A stretch of 64,000 nucleotides of DNA, taken from positions 124,001-188,000 of the forward strand of contig JAHJIJ010000011.1 of assembly GCA_018823325.1 (NCBI GenBank), in the 5' to 3' direction. The stretch comes from Alphaproteobacteria bacterium (lineage in GTDB: Bacteria; Pseudomonadota; Alphaproteobacteria; Sphingomonadales; Sphingomonadaceae). A model generated the notes under the pieces. The model did not search any database. It was not told the DNA's origin and saw only the letters and a program-made list of their open reading frames with translations. Below are positions 35,334-42,910 of the stretch, in pieces. A program made the translations under genes and the position numbers. Each line of letters starts with the position of its first letter. Position 1 is the stretch's first letter.

Positions 35334-38276
35334 ATGTCTGATGCGACCATGCCGAGCTATGCTCCCGCAGCCCTCAAGGCCGTTCTCGGGCCGACCAACA
35401 CCGGCAAGACCCATCTGGCGATTGAACGGATGTGCGGCCATTCGAGCGGCCTCATGGGCTTCCCCCTGCGCCTGCTCGCGCGCGAGGTTTATGAGCGTGT
35501 CGTGCGGATCAAGGGTGCCGATCAGGTGGCGCTGCTGACCGGCGAGGAGCGGATTGCGCCGCCGGGCGCGCGCTATGTGCTCGCGACTGCCGAGGCGATG
35601 CCGGTGCGTGGCGGATTCGGCGCGTTCAGTGACTTCGCCTTTGTGGCTGTCGATGAAATCCAGCTCGCGGCAGACCCGGAGCGTGGGCACATCTTTACCG
35701 ACCGGATGCTGAACGCGCGGGGGCGCGAGGAGACGATGCTGCTGGGATCGGCCAGCATGGCGCCACTGGTACGCTCCCTGCTGCCCAAGGCGGAGATCGT
35801 CTCGCGGCCGCGCTTCTCGACGCTGCGCTATGGCGGGCCGCAGAAGCTCTCGCGCCTGCCGCGACGCTGCGCCGTCGTCGCCTTCTCGGTGGAGGAGGTT
35901 TATCGTGTCGCGGAATTGCTGCGGCGGCATCGCGGCGGCGCGGCCATCGTCATGGGGGCGCTCAGCCCGGCGACGCGCAATGCGCAGGTGGCGATGTTCG
36001 AGGCCGGGGAAGTCGATTATCTGGTGGCGACCGACGCCATCGGCATGGGGCTGAATCTCAATGTCGATCATGTGGCTTTTGCCTCGCTGCGCAAGTTCGA
36101 TGGTCGGCGCACGCGGCGGCTGACGGTGGCCGAGATGGCGCAGATTGCCGGGCGGGCCGGGCGACATCAGCGCGACGGGACGTTTGGCGATGTGGGTGCG
36201 GCGGATGGCGAGCCGGCTTTCTCCGCCGAGGAGATCGAGCGGATCGAAGAGCATCGCTTCGATCCCGTCGAGCAGATTTTCTGGCGGGAAGCGGACCTGC
36301 CGATGGACGATGTCGATACGCTGATCGAGGCGCTGATGGAGCGTCCGGCGCGGCCCGGCCTGCGTGCGGCGCCCGAAGCCATCGATCTGGCGGTGCTGCA
36401 ATATCTGGCCGATCTGCCGGACGTGGTGGCGCGGGCGCGGGGCCGGGCCCAGGTGGCGCGGCTCTGGGCGGCCTGCTCGGTGCCGGACTTCCAGAAGCTG
36501 GGCATTGAGCATCATGCGCGCACGATTCATCGCCTGTGGACGTGGCTGAGTCAGGGGAACGGCCATATTCCGCAGGATTGGTTCGCGGCGCAGCTTGCCC
36601 GACTGGACAATGTGCAGGGCGATGTCGATGCGCTCGCGGGGCGGATCGGCGCGGTGCGAATCTGGGCCTATGTCGCACAACGGGACGACTGGCTGGCGCA
36701 GCCGGTTGAAATGGCAGCGCGTGCGCGGGCGCTGGAAGAGCGGCTTTCCGACGCTTTGCACGGTGCTTTGCGGCAGCGTTTCGTCGATCGTCGCGCCTCT
36801 GCCTTGCTTCGGCGCGGCGGGGATGCCAAGGCGCTTTTGTCAGTGGACGTGGACAGCGCAGGCAATGTAACAGTCGACGGACACAGGATCGGGACGATGC
36901 GGGGTTTCCGTTTCGTGGTCGACCCGCTGGCACGAGCGAATGAGAAGCGGCTGCTGCTGGCCGCTGCCGAACGGAGACTGGGTGCGCATTTGAACGAGAT
37001 GGCTCAGGCATTGCTGGCGGTGGACGACAAGGCGTTCACGCTCGCCAGCCCTCCCGGCGGTGATGCACAGATCATCTGGAACGGGCACCCGGTCGCGACG
37101 TTGAAGGCCGGGCAGCGCCTGCTCGCGCCCGACATGACGCTGGACGCGGGGCTCTCCAGCCTCGTGCCCGAGATTCAGCAGGGCGTGCGGGATCGGCTGG
37201 GGCTGTGGCTCAAGAACCAGTTCGAGCGGCATATTCCGGCGCTGCTGAAGATGGAGGCCGGGTCTACGGACGCCGAGCTGCCCGCAACGGTGCGTGCGGT
37301 GCTGGCGCAGCTGGCGGACGCCGGCGGCATCATGCCGCGCAACAATCTGGACGAAGCACTGGGGCAGGTCGCCAAGGAGGACCGGACCCATTTGCGCAAG
37401 GCCGGCGTGGTGATCGGCGTGATGGACCTCTATCATCCCGGCCTGATGAAGCCGGCGGCGGCGCAATGGCGCATGGCGCTGCTCTCACTCAAATCCGCCA
37501 AGCCGCTCGTTGCGCTGCCTGCACCGGGACTGGTGCTGCTGCAGGACAAGGAAGCGTCCGAGGGCGGCAAGGCTGACGAAGCCCGGAAGATCGAAGAGGC
37601 TGCCAAAAGCGAAGAGCCGGGTAAGGCTGAAGAGGCTGCTGCGGAATCCCAGCCTGCCGCGCCGGCGGTGGCGAGCAAGCCTGCCGAGCCGCTGGACGAG
37701 ATTGGTGCGCGCATCGCCGGTTTCCGCAAGCTTGGCGAGGCCTGGTTGCGCATCGATATGGCCGAACGGCTGGCGCGCGGGGCGCATGAGGCGATTGCGG
37801 CGGGGAAGCCTTATGGGGCGGATGACCCGACCATCGTGTCCATCGGCCTCAATGAGGCAAGCTTTCTGGAATTGATGCGGCAGGCGGGTTTCCGCCCGGT
37901 GCCCGATGCAGCGGAAGGCACGCCCAACTGGCAATTCCGCGGCCGGCCCAAGCCCCGTGCCAAGTTCGATGCCCCGCGCAATCGCGGAGGCAATCGCCGC
38001 CCGGCGCAGCAAGGACGGCAGGACCAGGACGGGCAGGCGCAGGGCGCGGGGGAGGGTCAGCGCGCTCGCCCTGATCGGCGCGGCAAGAACGCCGACGGCG
38101 GTCCCAGGCGCGACCGGGACAAGCGCCCGGATCGCGACAATCGTTCTGATCGTGGCCCACGGCCGGACCGTGGCCAACGGGCGGATCGGGATGGTGGCGG
38201 CGGACGCGAGCGGCCAATCGTCGCAACCGGCAAGGCACTGGCGGGCCTGGGCGCGCTGTTCGGTCGGGAGGACTGA
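35334..38276 (+). CDS. Suv3-like ATP-dependent RNA helicase
   Basis: A helicase-related protein of about 980 residues, of the type found in alphaproteobacteria and, as Suv3, in mitochondria, where it works in RNA turnover. It has Walker A GPTNTGKTH (about 19-27), a DExH variant DEIQ at 107-110, SATxR-region sequence, TDAIGMGLNL and AGRAGRHQRDG. Past residue 750 is an Ala/Glu/Lys-rich segment, and the last 120 residues are a disordered tail rich in Arg, Asp and Gly (repeated RPDR/RDRD), probably RNA-binding. The start is placed at ATG 35334; TTG 35310 is an alternative. The stop TGA at 38274 leads in the same frame into the S4 gene. Confidence 0.92.
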   Translation: MSDATMPSYAPAALKAVLGPTNTGKTHLAIERMCGHSSGLMGFPLRLLAREVYERVVRIKGADQVALLTGEERIAPPGARYVLATAEAMPVRGGFGAFSDFAFVAVDEIQLAADPERGHIFTDRMLNARGREETMLLGSASMAPLVRSLLPKAEIVSRPRFSTLRYGGPQKLSRLPRRCAVVAFSVEEVYRVAELLRRHRGGAAIVMGALSPATRNAQVAMFEAGEVDYLVATDAIGMGLNLNVDHVAFASLRKFDGRRTRRLTVAEMAQIAGRAGRHQRDGTFGDVGAADGEPAFSAEEIERIEEHRFDPVEQIFWREADLPMDDVDTLIEALMERPARPGLRAAPEAIDLAVLQYLADLPDVVARARGRAQVARLWAACSVPDFQKLGIEHHARTIHRLWTWLSQGNGHIPQDWFAAQLARLDNVQGDVDALAGRIGAVRIWAYVAQRDDWLAQPVEMAARARALEERLSDALHGALRQRFVDRRASALLRRGGDAKALLSVDVDSAGNVTVDGHRIGTMRGFRFVVDPLARANEKRLLLAAAERRLGAHLNEMAQALLAVDDKAFTLASPPGGDAQIIWNGHPVATLKAGQRLLAPDMTLDAGLSSLVPEIQQGVRDRLGLWLKNQFERHIPALLKMEAGSTDAELPATVRAVLAQLADAGGIMPRNNLDEALGQVAKEDRTHLRKAGVVIGVMDLYHPGLMKPAAAQWRMALLSLKSAKPLVALPAPGLVLLQDKEASEGGKADEARKIEEAAKSEEPGKAEEAAAESQPAAPAVASKPAEPLDEIGARIAGFRKLGEAWLRIDMAERLARGAHEAIAAGKPYGADDPTIVSIGLNEASFLELMRQAGFRPVPDAAEGTPNWQFRGRPKPRAKFDAPRNRGGNRRPAQQGRQDQDGQAQGAGEGQRARPDRRGKNADGGPRRDRDKRPDRDNRSDRGPRPDRGQRADRDGGGGRERPIVATGKALAGLGALFGRED

Positions 38277-38327
38277 TCTCTGGCGAGGCAGCGGGATGAA
38301 GGGGCGTCGGTCGGTCATGCCGCGAGC

Positions 38328-38600
38328 CTGCGCCTCGACAAATTCCTCTGGTTCGTGCGCCTCTCGCCCAGTCGTTCAAGCGCGCAGATATTGGCTGAAC
38401 GCGGCATTGTGCGCCTCAACGGCCGCCGCATCGACCGTGCCCATGCGCCGGTGCGCATCGGCGACCTCATTACCCTGCCGCAGGGCAACATCATTCGCGT
38501 GATCCGGGTGGAGCGCTTGCCGGATCGGCGTGGGCCGGCAGTGGAAGCGCAGCTCTGCTATAGCGCCATCACACCCGGAGCCGACCCGATATGGCCGTGA
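38328..38600 (+). CDS. S4-domain RNA-binding protein (Hsp15-like), start unclear
   Basis: A heat-shock-protein-15-type S4 protein likely to bind structured RNA on stalled ribosomes. The domain clearly begins at LRLDKFLWFVRLSPSRSSAQILAERG split from codon CTG 38328, continuing IVRLNGRRIDRAHAPVRIGDLI. No ATG, GTG or TTG lies in frame between the helicase stop (TGA 38274-38276) and GTG 38355, and that GTG falls inside the domain's first helix. Possible explanations are a CTG start (38328 or 38280), stop-codon readthrough from the helicase, or a sequencing error. The family usually follows this helicase gene. Length from CTG 38328 is 90 residues. Confidence 0.75.
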   Translation: MRLDKFLWFVRLSPSRSSAQILAERGIVRLNGRRIDRAHAPVRIGDLITLPQGNIIRVIRVERLPDRRGPAVEAQLCYSAITPGADPIWP

Positions 38601-38705
38601 TGCCACGGCAAAGCTGAGCTAGCAGCATCCCAAGCCCTTGCCTGTTGACGCTGTCGCAGCGCGCGCATATCGCGAACGGCGAAAACAAAGCTAGGAAAGC
38701 CAGCC

Positions 38706-39044
38706 ATGACCTATGTCGTGACCGATGCATGCATTCGCTGCAAATATATGGACTGCGTGGAAGTATGCCCGGTGGATTGCTTCTACGAGGGCGAGAACAT
38801 GCTCGTCATCAATCCCAACGAGTGCATCGATTGCGGCGTGTGCGAGCCCGAGTGCCCGGCCGAGGCGATCTTGCCCGACACGGAGAGCGGTCTCGAGCAG
38901 TGGCTGGAGGTCAACACCAAATATTCCGCCGAATGGCCGAACATTACGACCAAGCGCGAACCCCCCGCCGATGCCGAGGAGCATAAGGGCGAAGAAGGCA
39001 AGTTCGACAAGTATTTCTCCCCCGAACCCGGCGAAGGCGGCTGA
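38706..39044 (+). CDS. fdxA: Seven-iron ferredoxin
   Basis: A 112-residue electron carrier of the [3Fe-4S][4Fe-4S] type. The N-terminal half has [14 protein letters not shown] and [12 protein letters not shown], the usual spacing in alphaproteobacterial FdxA, where one cluster lacks a fourth cysteine. The long acidic C-terminal part ([17 protein letters not shown]) is also typical. AGGAA lies upstream of the start. It follows the S4 gene by about 105 bases, in the helicase-S4-ferredoxin-CarD order that recurs in this bacterial class. Confidence 0.95.
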   Translation: MTYVVTDACIRCKYMDCVEVCPVDCFYEGENMLVINPNECIDCGVCEPECPAEAILPDTESGLEQWLEVNTKYSAEWPNITTKREPPADAEEHKGEEGKFDKYFSPEPGEGG

Positions 39045-39423
39045 GCCTGCGCGGTTAACCACCTGTATTCAGGGGGTGTTCAGGGGACATGGGCGATAAG
39101 AACCGCGACTATGGCGGTTCGCCTCGACAGAGCGGTCGCCCGGCAGGTGGAGAGCCTCCGGCGAGCCTTCCCACAGAGGAGCTGAAAAGGCCCGATACGC
39201 CATCTATGGTGTATCGAAGCTCGTCATAACGCAAAATATCAGGTTTGCTCGCGCAAGGCTGGTAATTTTGTTACGAATCTGTTAAGTGGGCAAGACAGGT
39301 GGCACCCCTCGCCACTCAGGAGTAACCGCGCATGGCCTGTGGCTGGCACTCACAAAACTGCATTCTGTACGTGCCGCGCAACTCAGCCAAGAATTCAATC
39401 AGATAGAAGAAAGGTTCGCAAGA
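39045..39423. other. Intergenic stretch before carD
   Basis: About 380 bases without a confident gene. It includes a possible 46-codon open frame (39089-39229) and a hairpin (arms 39193-39203 and 39206-39216, one wobble pair) that ends inside that frame. The part from about 39228 to 39300 is AT-richer and probably carries the carD promoter. No exact -35/-10 boxes could be settled. Confidence 0.45.
39089..39229 (+). CDS. Possible 46-residue protein, unknown
   Basis: ATG 39089 opens a 46-codon frame ending at TAA 39227. It begins MGDKNRDYGGSP and is hydrophilic, with many Gly, Pro, Arg and Ser residues and no membrane or cysteine motif. AGGGGA lies immediately before the start, closer than ideal. 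I recognise no family. It could equally be untranslated leader sequence upstream of carD. Confidence 0.25.
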   Translation: MGDKNRDYGGSPRQSGRPAGGEPPASLPTEELKRPDTPSMVYRSSS

Positions 39424-39954
39424 ATGGCTGCAAAAGCGCTGTCTTTCGACGTCGGTGACTATGTTGTTTATCCCAAGCACGGCGTTGGCCGTGTGATCGA
39501 GCTGCAAAGCCAGAAGATCGCCGGGATCGACCTGGAGCTTTACGTGCTGCGTTTCGAGAAGGAGCGGATGACACTCCGCGTGCCGACGAACAAGGCCGAA
39601 AGCGTGGGGATGCGCAAGCTCTCCTCGGACAAGACACTGGGCGAGGCACTCGAGACCCTCAAGGGCAAGCCGAAGGTGAAGCGGACCATGTGGTCGCGCC
39701 GGGCGCAGGAATATGAAGCGAAGATCAATTCCGGCGATCTCGTCTCAATCGCGGAAGTGACGCGCGACCTGTTCCGGGCCGACGATCAGCCCGAGCAGAG
39801 CTATTCCGAGCGTCAGATCTTCGAAGCCGCATCCAGCCGCCTGGCCCGTGAACTCGCGGCCATGGAAGAGGTGGACGAAGCAACGGCGCTCAAGAAGATC
39901 CTGGAGATCCTCAACGAGGCTGCCCCGAAATATGCCAAGGAGCGCGTCGAGTAA
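39424..39954 (+). CDS. carD: CarD-family transcription regulator
   Basis: Binds the RNA polymerase beta subunit and stabilises open promoter complexes, affecting rRNA and growth-rate genes. The 176-residue product starts MAAKALSFDVGDYVVYPKHGVGRV, the CarD RNA-polymerase-interacting domain (about 1-70), followed by an all-helical DNA-binding region (about 75-170). ATG 39424 is preferred (AGAAAGG about ten bases upstream) because the open frame before it has no homologous sequence. It is the only gene between the ferredoxin and the strong terminator at 39979. Confidence 0.93.
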   Translation: MAAKALSFDVGDYVVYPKHGVGRVIELQSQKIAGIDLELYVLRFEKERMTLRVPTNKAESVGMRKLSSDKTLGEALETLKGKPKVKRTMWSRRAQEYEAKINSGDLVSIAEVTRDLFRADDQPEQSYSERQIFEAASSRLARELAAMEEVDEATALKKILEILNEAAPKYAKERVE

Positions 39955-39978
39955 TCGACTGCTGCTGCTGGACACGGA

Positions 39979-40008
39979 AAACGGCGCCCCATCGCGGGCG
40001 CCGTTTTT
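39979..40008 (+). terminator. Terminator after carD
   Basis: Perfect 11-base arms (39979-39989 and 39996-40006) with a six-base loop, followed by T-rich sequence. It closes the carD transcript. Confidence 0.88.
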
Positions 40009-40102
40009 GTTTGGACGGCTCGCTGACTGCTGTGCGGATGGTCGATCCACTTTCACACAGCTCGGCAACGGCGCGTTCTCATTTGGTAAACCCGTATTAG
40101 CT

Positions 40103-40867
40103 ATGCTGGCGACCATGGACCGGTTCTGCATGATCACCTTGCCCAGGCTGAGCCGATGGCTGGCCTTGGCGCGCGTCGTCGTTCTTGGCCTCATCGCGAT
40201 GGCGGGGACTTCCGCCATGGCGGCGACCCGCACTTATATCGTCACCGATTATGACAGTATCCGCGTGGAGGGGCCGCTGGAAGTCACCGTGCAGACCGGT
40301 CGCGGCGCGTCTGCGCGCGGGGAAGGGGACCGGGCTGCCCTTGATGCCCTGCAACTCACTGTTTCTGCCCGCATACTGACCGTCCGCTTCCGTTCGTCTG
40401 TTGCCGGTGCGCCCGTGCAAGGCGACCGGGGGGCTGTGCGCCTTACGTTGACCGCGCCGACGTTGCGGCGGGTCCAACTCACCGGCTCCGGTTTGCTGCG
40501 CGCTGATGGGCTGGCCAGAGGGGGCGCGCAGATCAGTACCCTAGGCAGCGGACGTGTCGAGATCAGCGGGATCGACAGCGACGACCTTAAGTTTGCGCAG
40601 AGAGGCGCTGGCAGTGCTGCGCTGTCCGGGCGCACGCGCAATGCGCAGATCAGGCTGTCTGGCAATGGCTCGCTCGATGCGCAGGACCTGCAGGTCACAG
40701 ATCTCGATCTGGCGATAGACGGCGCCGCCACGGCTGAGGCTTCTGCCGAGCGCACGGCGAAGGTCATGCTGGTGGGGTCAGGCAGCGCGACGGTGATCGG
40801 TCGCCCGGCGTGCACGGTGCGACAGGCCGGTAGCGGCATTGTTAGCTGCGGAGAGAATGCGCGCTGA
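40103..40867 (+). CDS. DUF2807 (head-GIN) beta-helix secreted protein
   Basis: A secreted protein of about 254 residues. ATG 40103, 40115 and 40130 are all in frame, and the signal peptide (RVVVLGLIAMAGTSAMA) works from any of them; none has a strong ribosome-binding site. The mature part carries the DUF2807 pattern of short repeating strands with Gly-Ser-Gly turns: VQLTGSGLLRAD, TLGSGRVEIS, RGAGSAALSG, LSGNGSLDAQ, LVGSGSATVIG. These build a right-handed beta-helix-like fold. Function is unknown across the family; an extracellular or periplasmic adhesive role is sometimes proposed. Confidence 0.8.
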   Translation: MLATMDRFCMITLPRLSRWLALARVVVLGLIAMAGTSAMAATRTYIVTDYDSIRVEGPLEVTVQTGRGASARGEGDRAALDALQLTVSARILTVRFRSSVAGAPVQGDRGAVRLTLTAPTLRRVQLTGSGLLRADGLARGGAQISTLGSGRVEISGIDSDDLKFAQRGAGSAALSGRTRNAQIRLSGNGSLDAQDLQVTDLDLAIDGAATAEASAERTAKVMLVGSGSATVIGRPACTVRQAGSGIVSCGENAR

Positions 40868-40895
40868 TCGGCTCTGATTGCTCACCTAAAAAGGA

Positions 40896-40919
40896 AGGGC
40901 GCCGGAAGACCGACGCCCT
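40896..40919. terminator. Terminator between convergent genes
   Basis: Ten-base arms with one mismatch (40896-40905 and 40910-40919) and a four-base loop, with an A-run before it that reads as T on the reverse strand. It lies between the forward DUF2807 gene and the convergent PEPxxWA-CTERM gene. Confidence 0.7.
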
Positions 40920-40946
40920 GTCCCTGCAGCAACCTGACCGGGTGGA

Positions 40947-41558
40947 TCAGGCGAATTGTACTTTGGTCGCCCGGCGACGCATCACCATGCCGGCGAAGCC
41001 GAGGCCAGCCATCATCATTGCCCATGTGGCGGGCTCGGGGATCGGCGGAGCAACATTGGGAACGGTCCAGAAGCTGATGTGCGAGATATCGGGGGTATTA
41101 CCCTTTTTGCCCACTTTAATGCCGATCGAAGAGAAATCCTCGCCGCTGCTCGCACCGCCGTTGGGGATTTCATAAAGTTTGAAATCATTTCCGGCTTTGA
41201 CCGTGACATACTTGATCAGCGTGCCGTCCAGAACGGACCAATCGAGCGTATTCACTGCAAAGCCATCGTTCGCGATTGAATCGGCGTCGTCGTCGTCAAT
41301 CTGAGCTTCCGAGAACCAGAACAAGGAATAATTGTTGTCGCTCTTGCCGTAAAGCGAGAGCGTCAAACTGTTCACATCCACCCCGAGAGCAGCAGCCAAT
41401 GCGCTTTCGACCGAAGACAGGTGATCATTGCCTGAGGCTATGCAACCCTCCGCCAGATTCGCAACGGGTCCTGGCGCACAAGCCACAACAGCCGCCGAAG
41501 CTGGAGCAAAGCCAAATCCCATAGAGCCGAGTGCAATAGCGGCTAGCATCTTCTTCAT
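40947..41558 (-). CDS. PEPxxWA-CTERM sorting-domain protein 1
   Basis: A 203-residue secreted protein starting at ATG 41558 with a signal peptide (ALGSMGFGFAPASA). The C-terminus is the exosortase signal PEPATWAMMMAGLGFAGMVMR: recognition motif, membrane helix, then a basic RRRATKVQ end. The body is Asp/Ser/Asn-rich and low in charge repeats, with two early cysteines. The sorting enzyme (an exosortase of the XrtA/V type) is expected to process it for surface anchoring or release. The passenger function is unknown. A second such protein lies just upstream on the same strand with near-identical ends. Confidence 0.88.
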   Translation of the reverse strand: MKKMLAAIALGSMGFGFAPASAAVVACAPGPVANLAEGCIASGNDHLSSVESALAAALGVDVNSLTLSLYGKSDNNYSLFWFSEAQIDDDDADSIANDGFAVNTLDWSVLDGTLIKYVTVKAGNDFKLYEIPNGGASSGEDFSSIGIKVGKKGNTPDISHISFWTVPNVAPPIPEPATWAMMMAGLGFAGMVMRRRATKVQFA

Positions 41559-42063
41559 GATTGTTTCCCACCAAGCCAAACAACATCCCAAAATCCGACT
41601 TTGGAAACCGCCCAGTTCCCACGGCAGCAACCAGTCTCGTTTCGGGTTAATTTCTCAACGGAGTTGCCTCGGACCCACCCGCGGATTCCTGATGATTTGT
41701 GGTTATGACAAAGTGAGACATCTTTCCACATTATTAAGCATATATCTGGGGATGTATCAGAAGTGTCCGGCGATGGGACTGTTTTGCCTCGATGATTAAC
41801 AGGGTGTCGGCTTTCGACGTTAGGCTAACCTATTAAATAAATATATATTTTCGTGCAATCAGATACAACATTGCCGCGGCTGACCATTGCAATTTTTTAG
41901 TCGATGCAAACGGCGTTTCTCGCGTTCATAGCCCCGTCTTGCCAAGTGTCCCCCGGCGCATATGACCTTGGAGTGAGGTTGTAGCTCCGGTGCTATGGAG
42001 GCGCCCCAAAGAAAAGGGCGCCGAAAGCCGGCGCCCTTCCGTATTAGCAAGCTGTCCGATTTA
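41559..42063. other. AT-rich intergenic stretch between two PEPxxWA-CTERM genes
   Basis: About 500 bases with no credible gene on either strand. Bases 41720-41890 are markedly AT-rich for this genome, including an AATAAATATATATTTT run near 41838. The stretch probably holds the promoter and leader of PEPxxWA-CTERM protein 1. The terminator of the upstream gene is at its far end (42014-42038). Confidence 0.5.
42014..42038 (-). terminator. Terminator of PEPxxWA-CTERM gene 2
   Basis: Perfect ten-base GC-rich arms (42014-42023 and 42029-42038) with a five-base loop, followed on the reverse strand by TTCTTT. Confidence 0.8.
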
Positions 42064-42693
42064 TCAGGCGAACTGAACCCTGGTCGCGCGACGACGGATC
42101 AGGCCGCCGGCAAAGCCGAGGCCGACAATCATCATCGCCCACGCGGCAGGCTCGGGGATCGGCGCCTGCCTCACGCCTTCCACGCGGAACTGACGGGCCG
42201 CGCTGATCGCTGGATCAAACGTAAACTCAAGGCTCGTGATCGCGGAACCGCTAAGAGTGAACCGATTTTCGCCCCCATCAATGATGCAAATGGAGCACGC
42301 ATCGAAATACGCTGATCCATTTACAAGCAGCGAGAACGTGCCATCGCCACGCGGAGCGTTGTCGAAATTGAAGGTGATGCTGTCCCAGCCCTTAGCAAAA
42401 AGGACGGTGAGGTCAGCGATCAGCGGCTCACCGTCGATGGTGGCTTGTCCGGCACCGGTGATGCTAATGTCACCGGACGAACTGAACGTTACGCCCGCAT
42501 CGGCCGGATCAGCCTGATTAACAAAGGCCGTAAGCGTGTTTGCGGGCAATTGCGTACCGGTTGAGTGGACGCCCATTCCTGTGCCAAATCCACCTTCGTC
42601 CAACGTAAAACCGCCGATGACGACTGCGGCTTGCGCCGGTGATAAAGCAATAAATGCTGCAGCCAGCAGCGAAGGTGCAATGATTTTACGCAT
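42064..42693 (-). CDS. PEPxxWA-CTERM sorting-domain protein 2
   Basis: A 209-residue secreted protein from ATG 42693 with a signal peptide (SLLAAAFIALSPAQA). Its C-terminus carries the sorting signal PEPAAWAMMIVGLGFAGGLI followed by RRRATRVQFA, nearly the same as in the neighbouring protein. The body has beta-sandwich-like strands (SITFNFDNAPRGDGTFSLLV) and two cysteines four residues apart (DACSICII) that could form a disulfide. The two genes share tails but not bodies, which suggests separate exported cargoes under one sorting system. Confidence 0.88.
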   Translation of the reverse strand: MRKIIAPSLLAAAFIALSPAQAAVVIGGFTLDEGGFGTGMGVHSTGTQLPANTLTAFVNQADPADAGVTFSSSGDISITGAGQATIDGEPLIADLTVLFAKGWDSITFNFDNAPRGDGTFSLLVNGSAYFDACSICIIDGGENRFTLSGSAITSLEFTFDPAISAARQFRVEGVRQAPIPEPAAWAMMIVGLGFAGGLIRRRATRVQFA

Positions 42694-42910
42694 GATTCCC
42701 ACTTCCCATGAAAGAGTACCCGATAGCTGCAACTTCGAAAGGCTCGGATGGACTTCCCACGTCCAGCGAGTCGAAGTTCTGCTAAGAAAATTTTTACCGC
42801 AGAATTGATCGAGTTAACATTTGACTAACGATATATGCCTCTTGCATGTCTCTCACTGGCACAGGGGAGTAGGCACTCGTTAAGGCGCTAGGGCGTTATA
42901 AAAACAGCCG

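Noticed and set aside
38296..38502. ATG-started frame at the S4 gene
   Set aside because: It is in a different frame from the S4 domain and its translation has no S4 motifs, so it cannot supply the missing start.
41859..42050. 63-codon reverse frame in the AT-rich gap
   Set aside because: No ribosome-binding site and no recognisable composition; it also runs into the terminator of the neighbouring gene.
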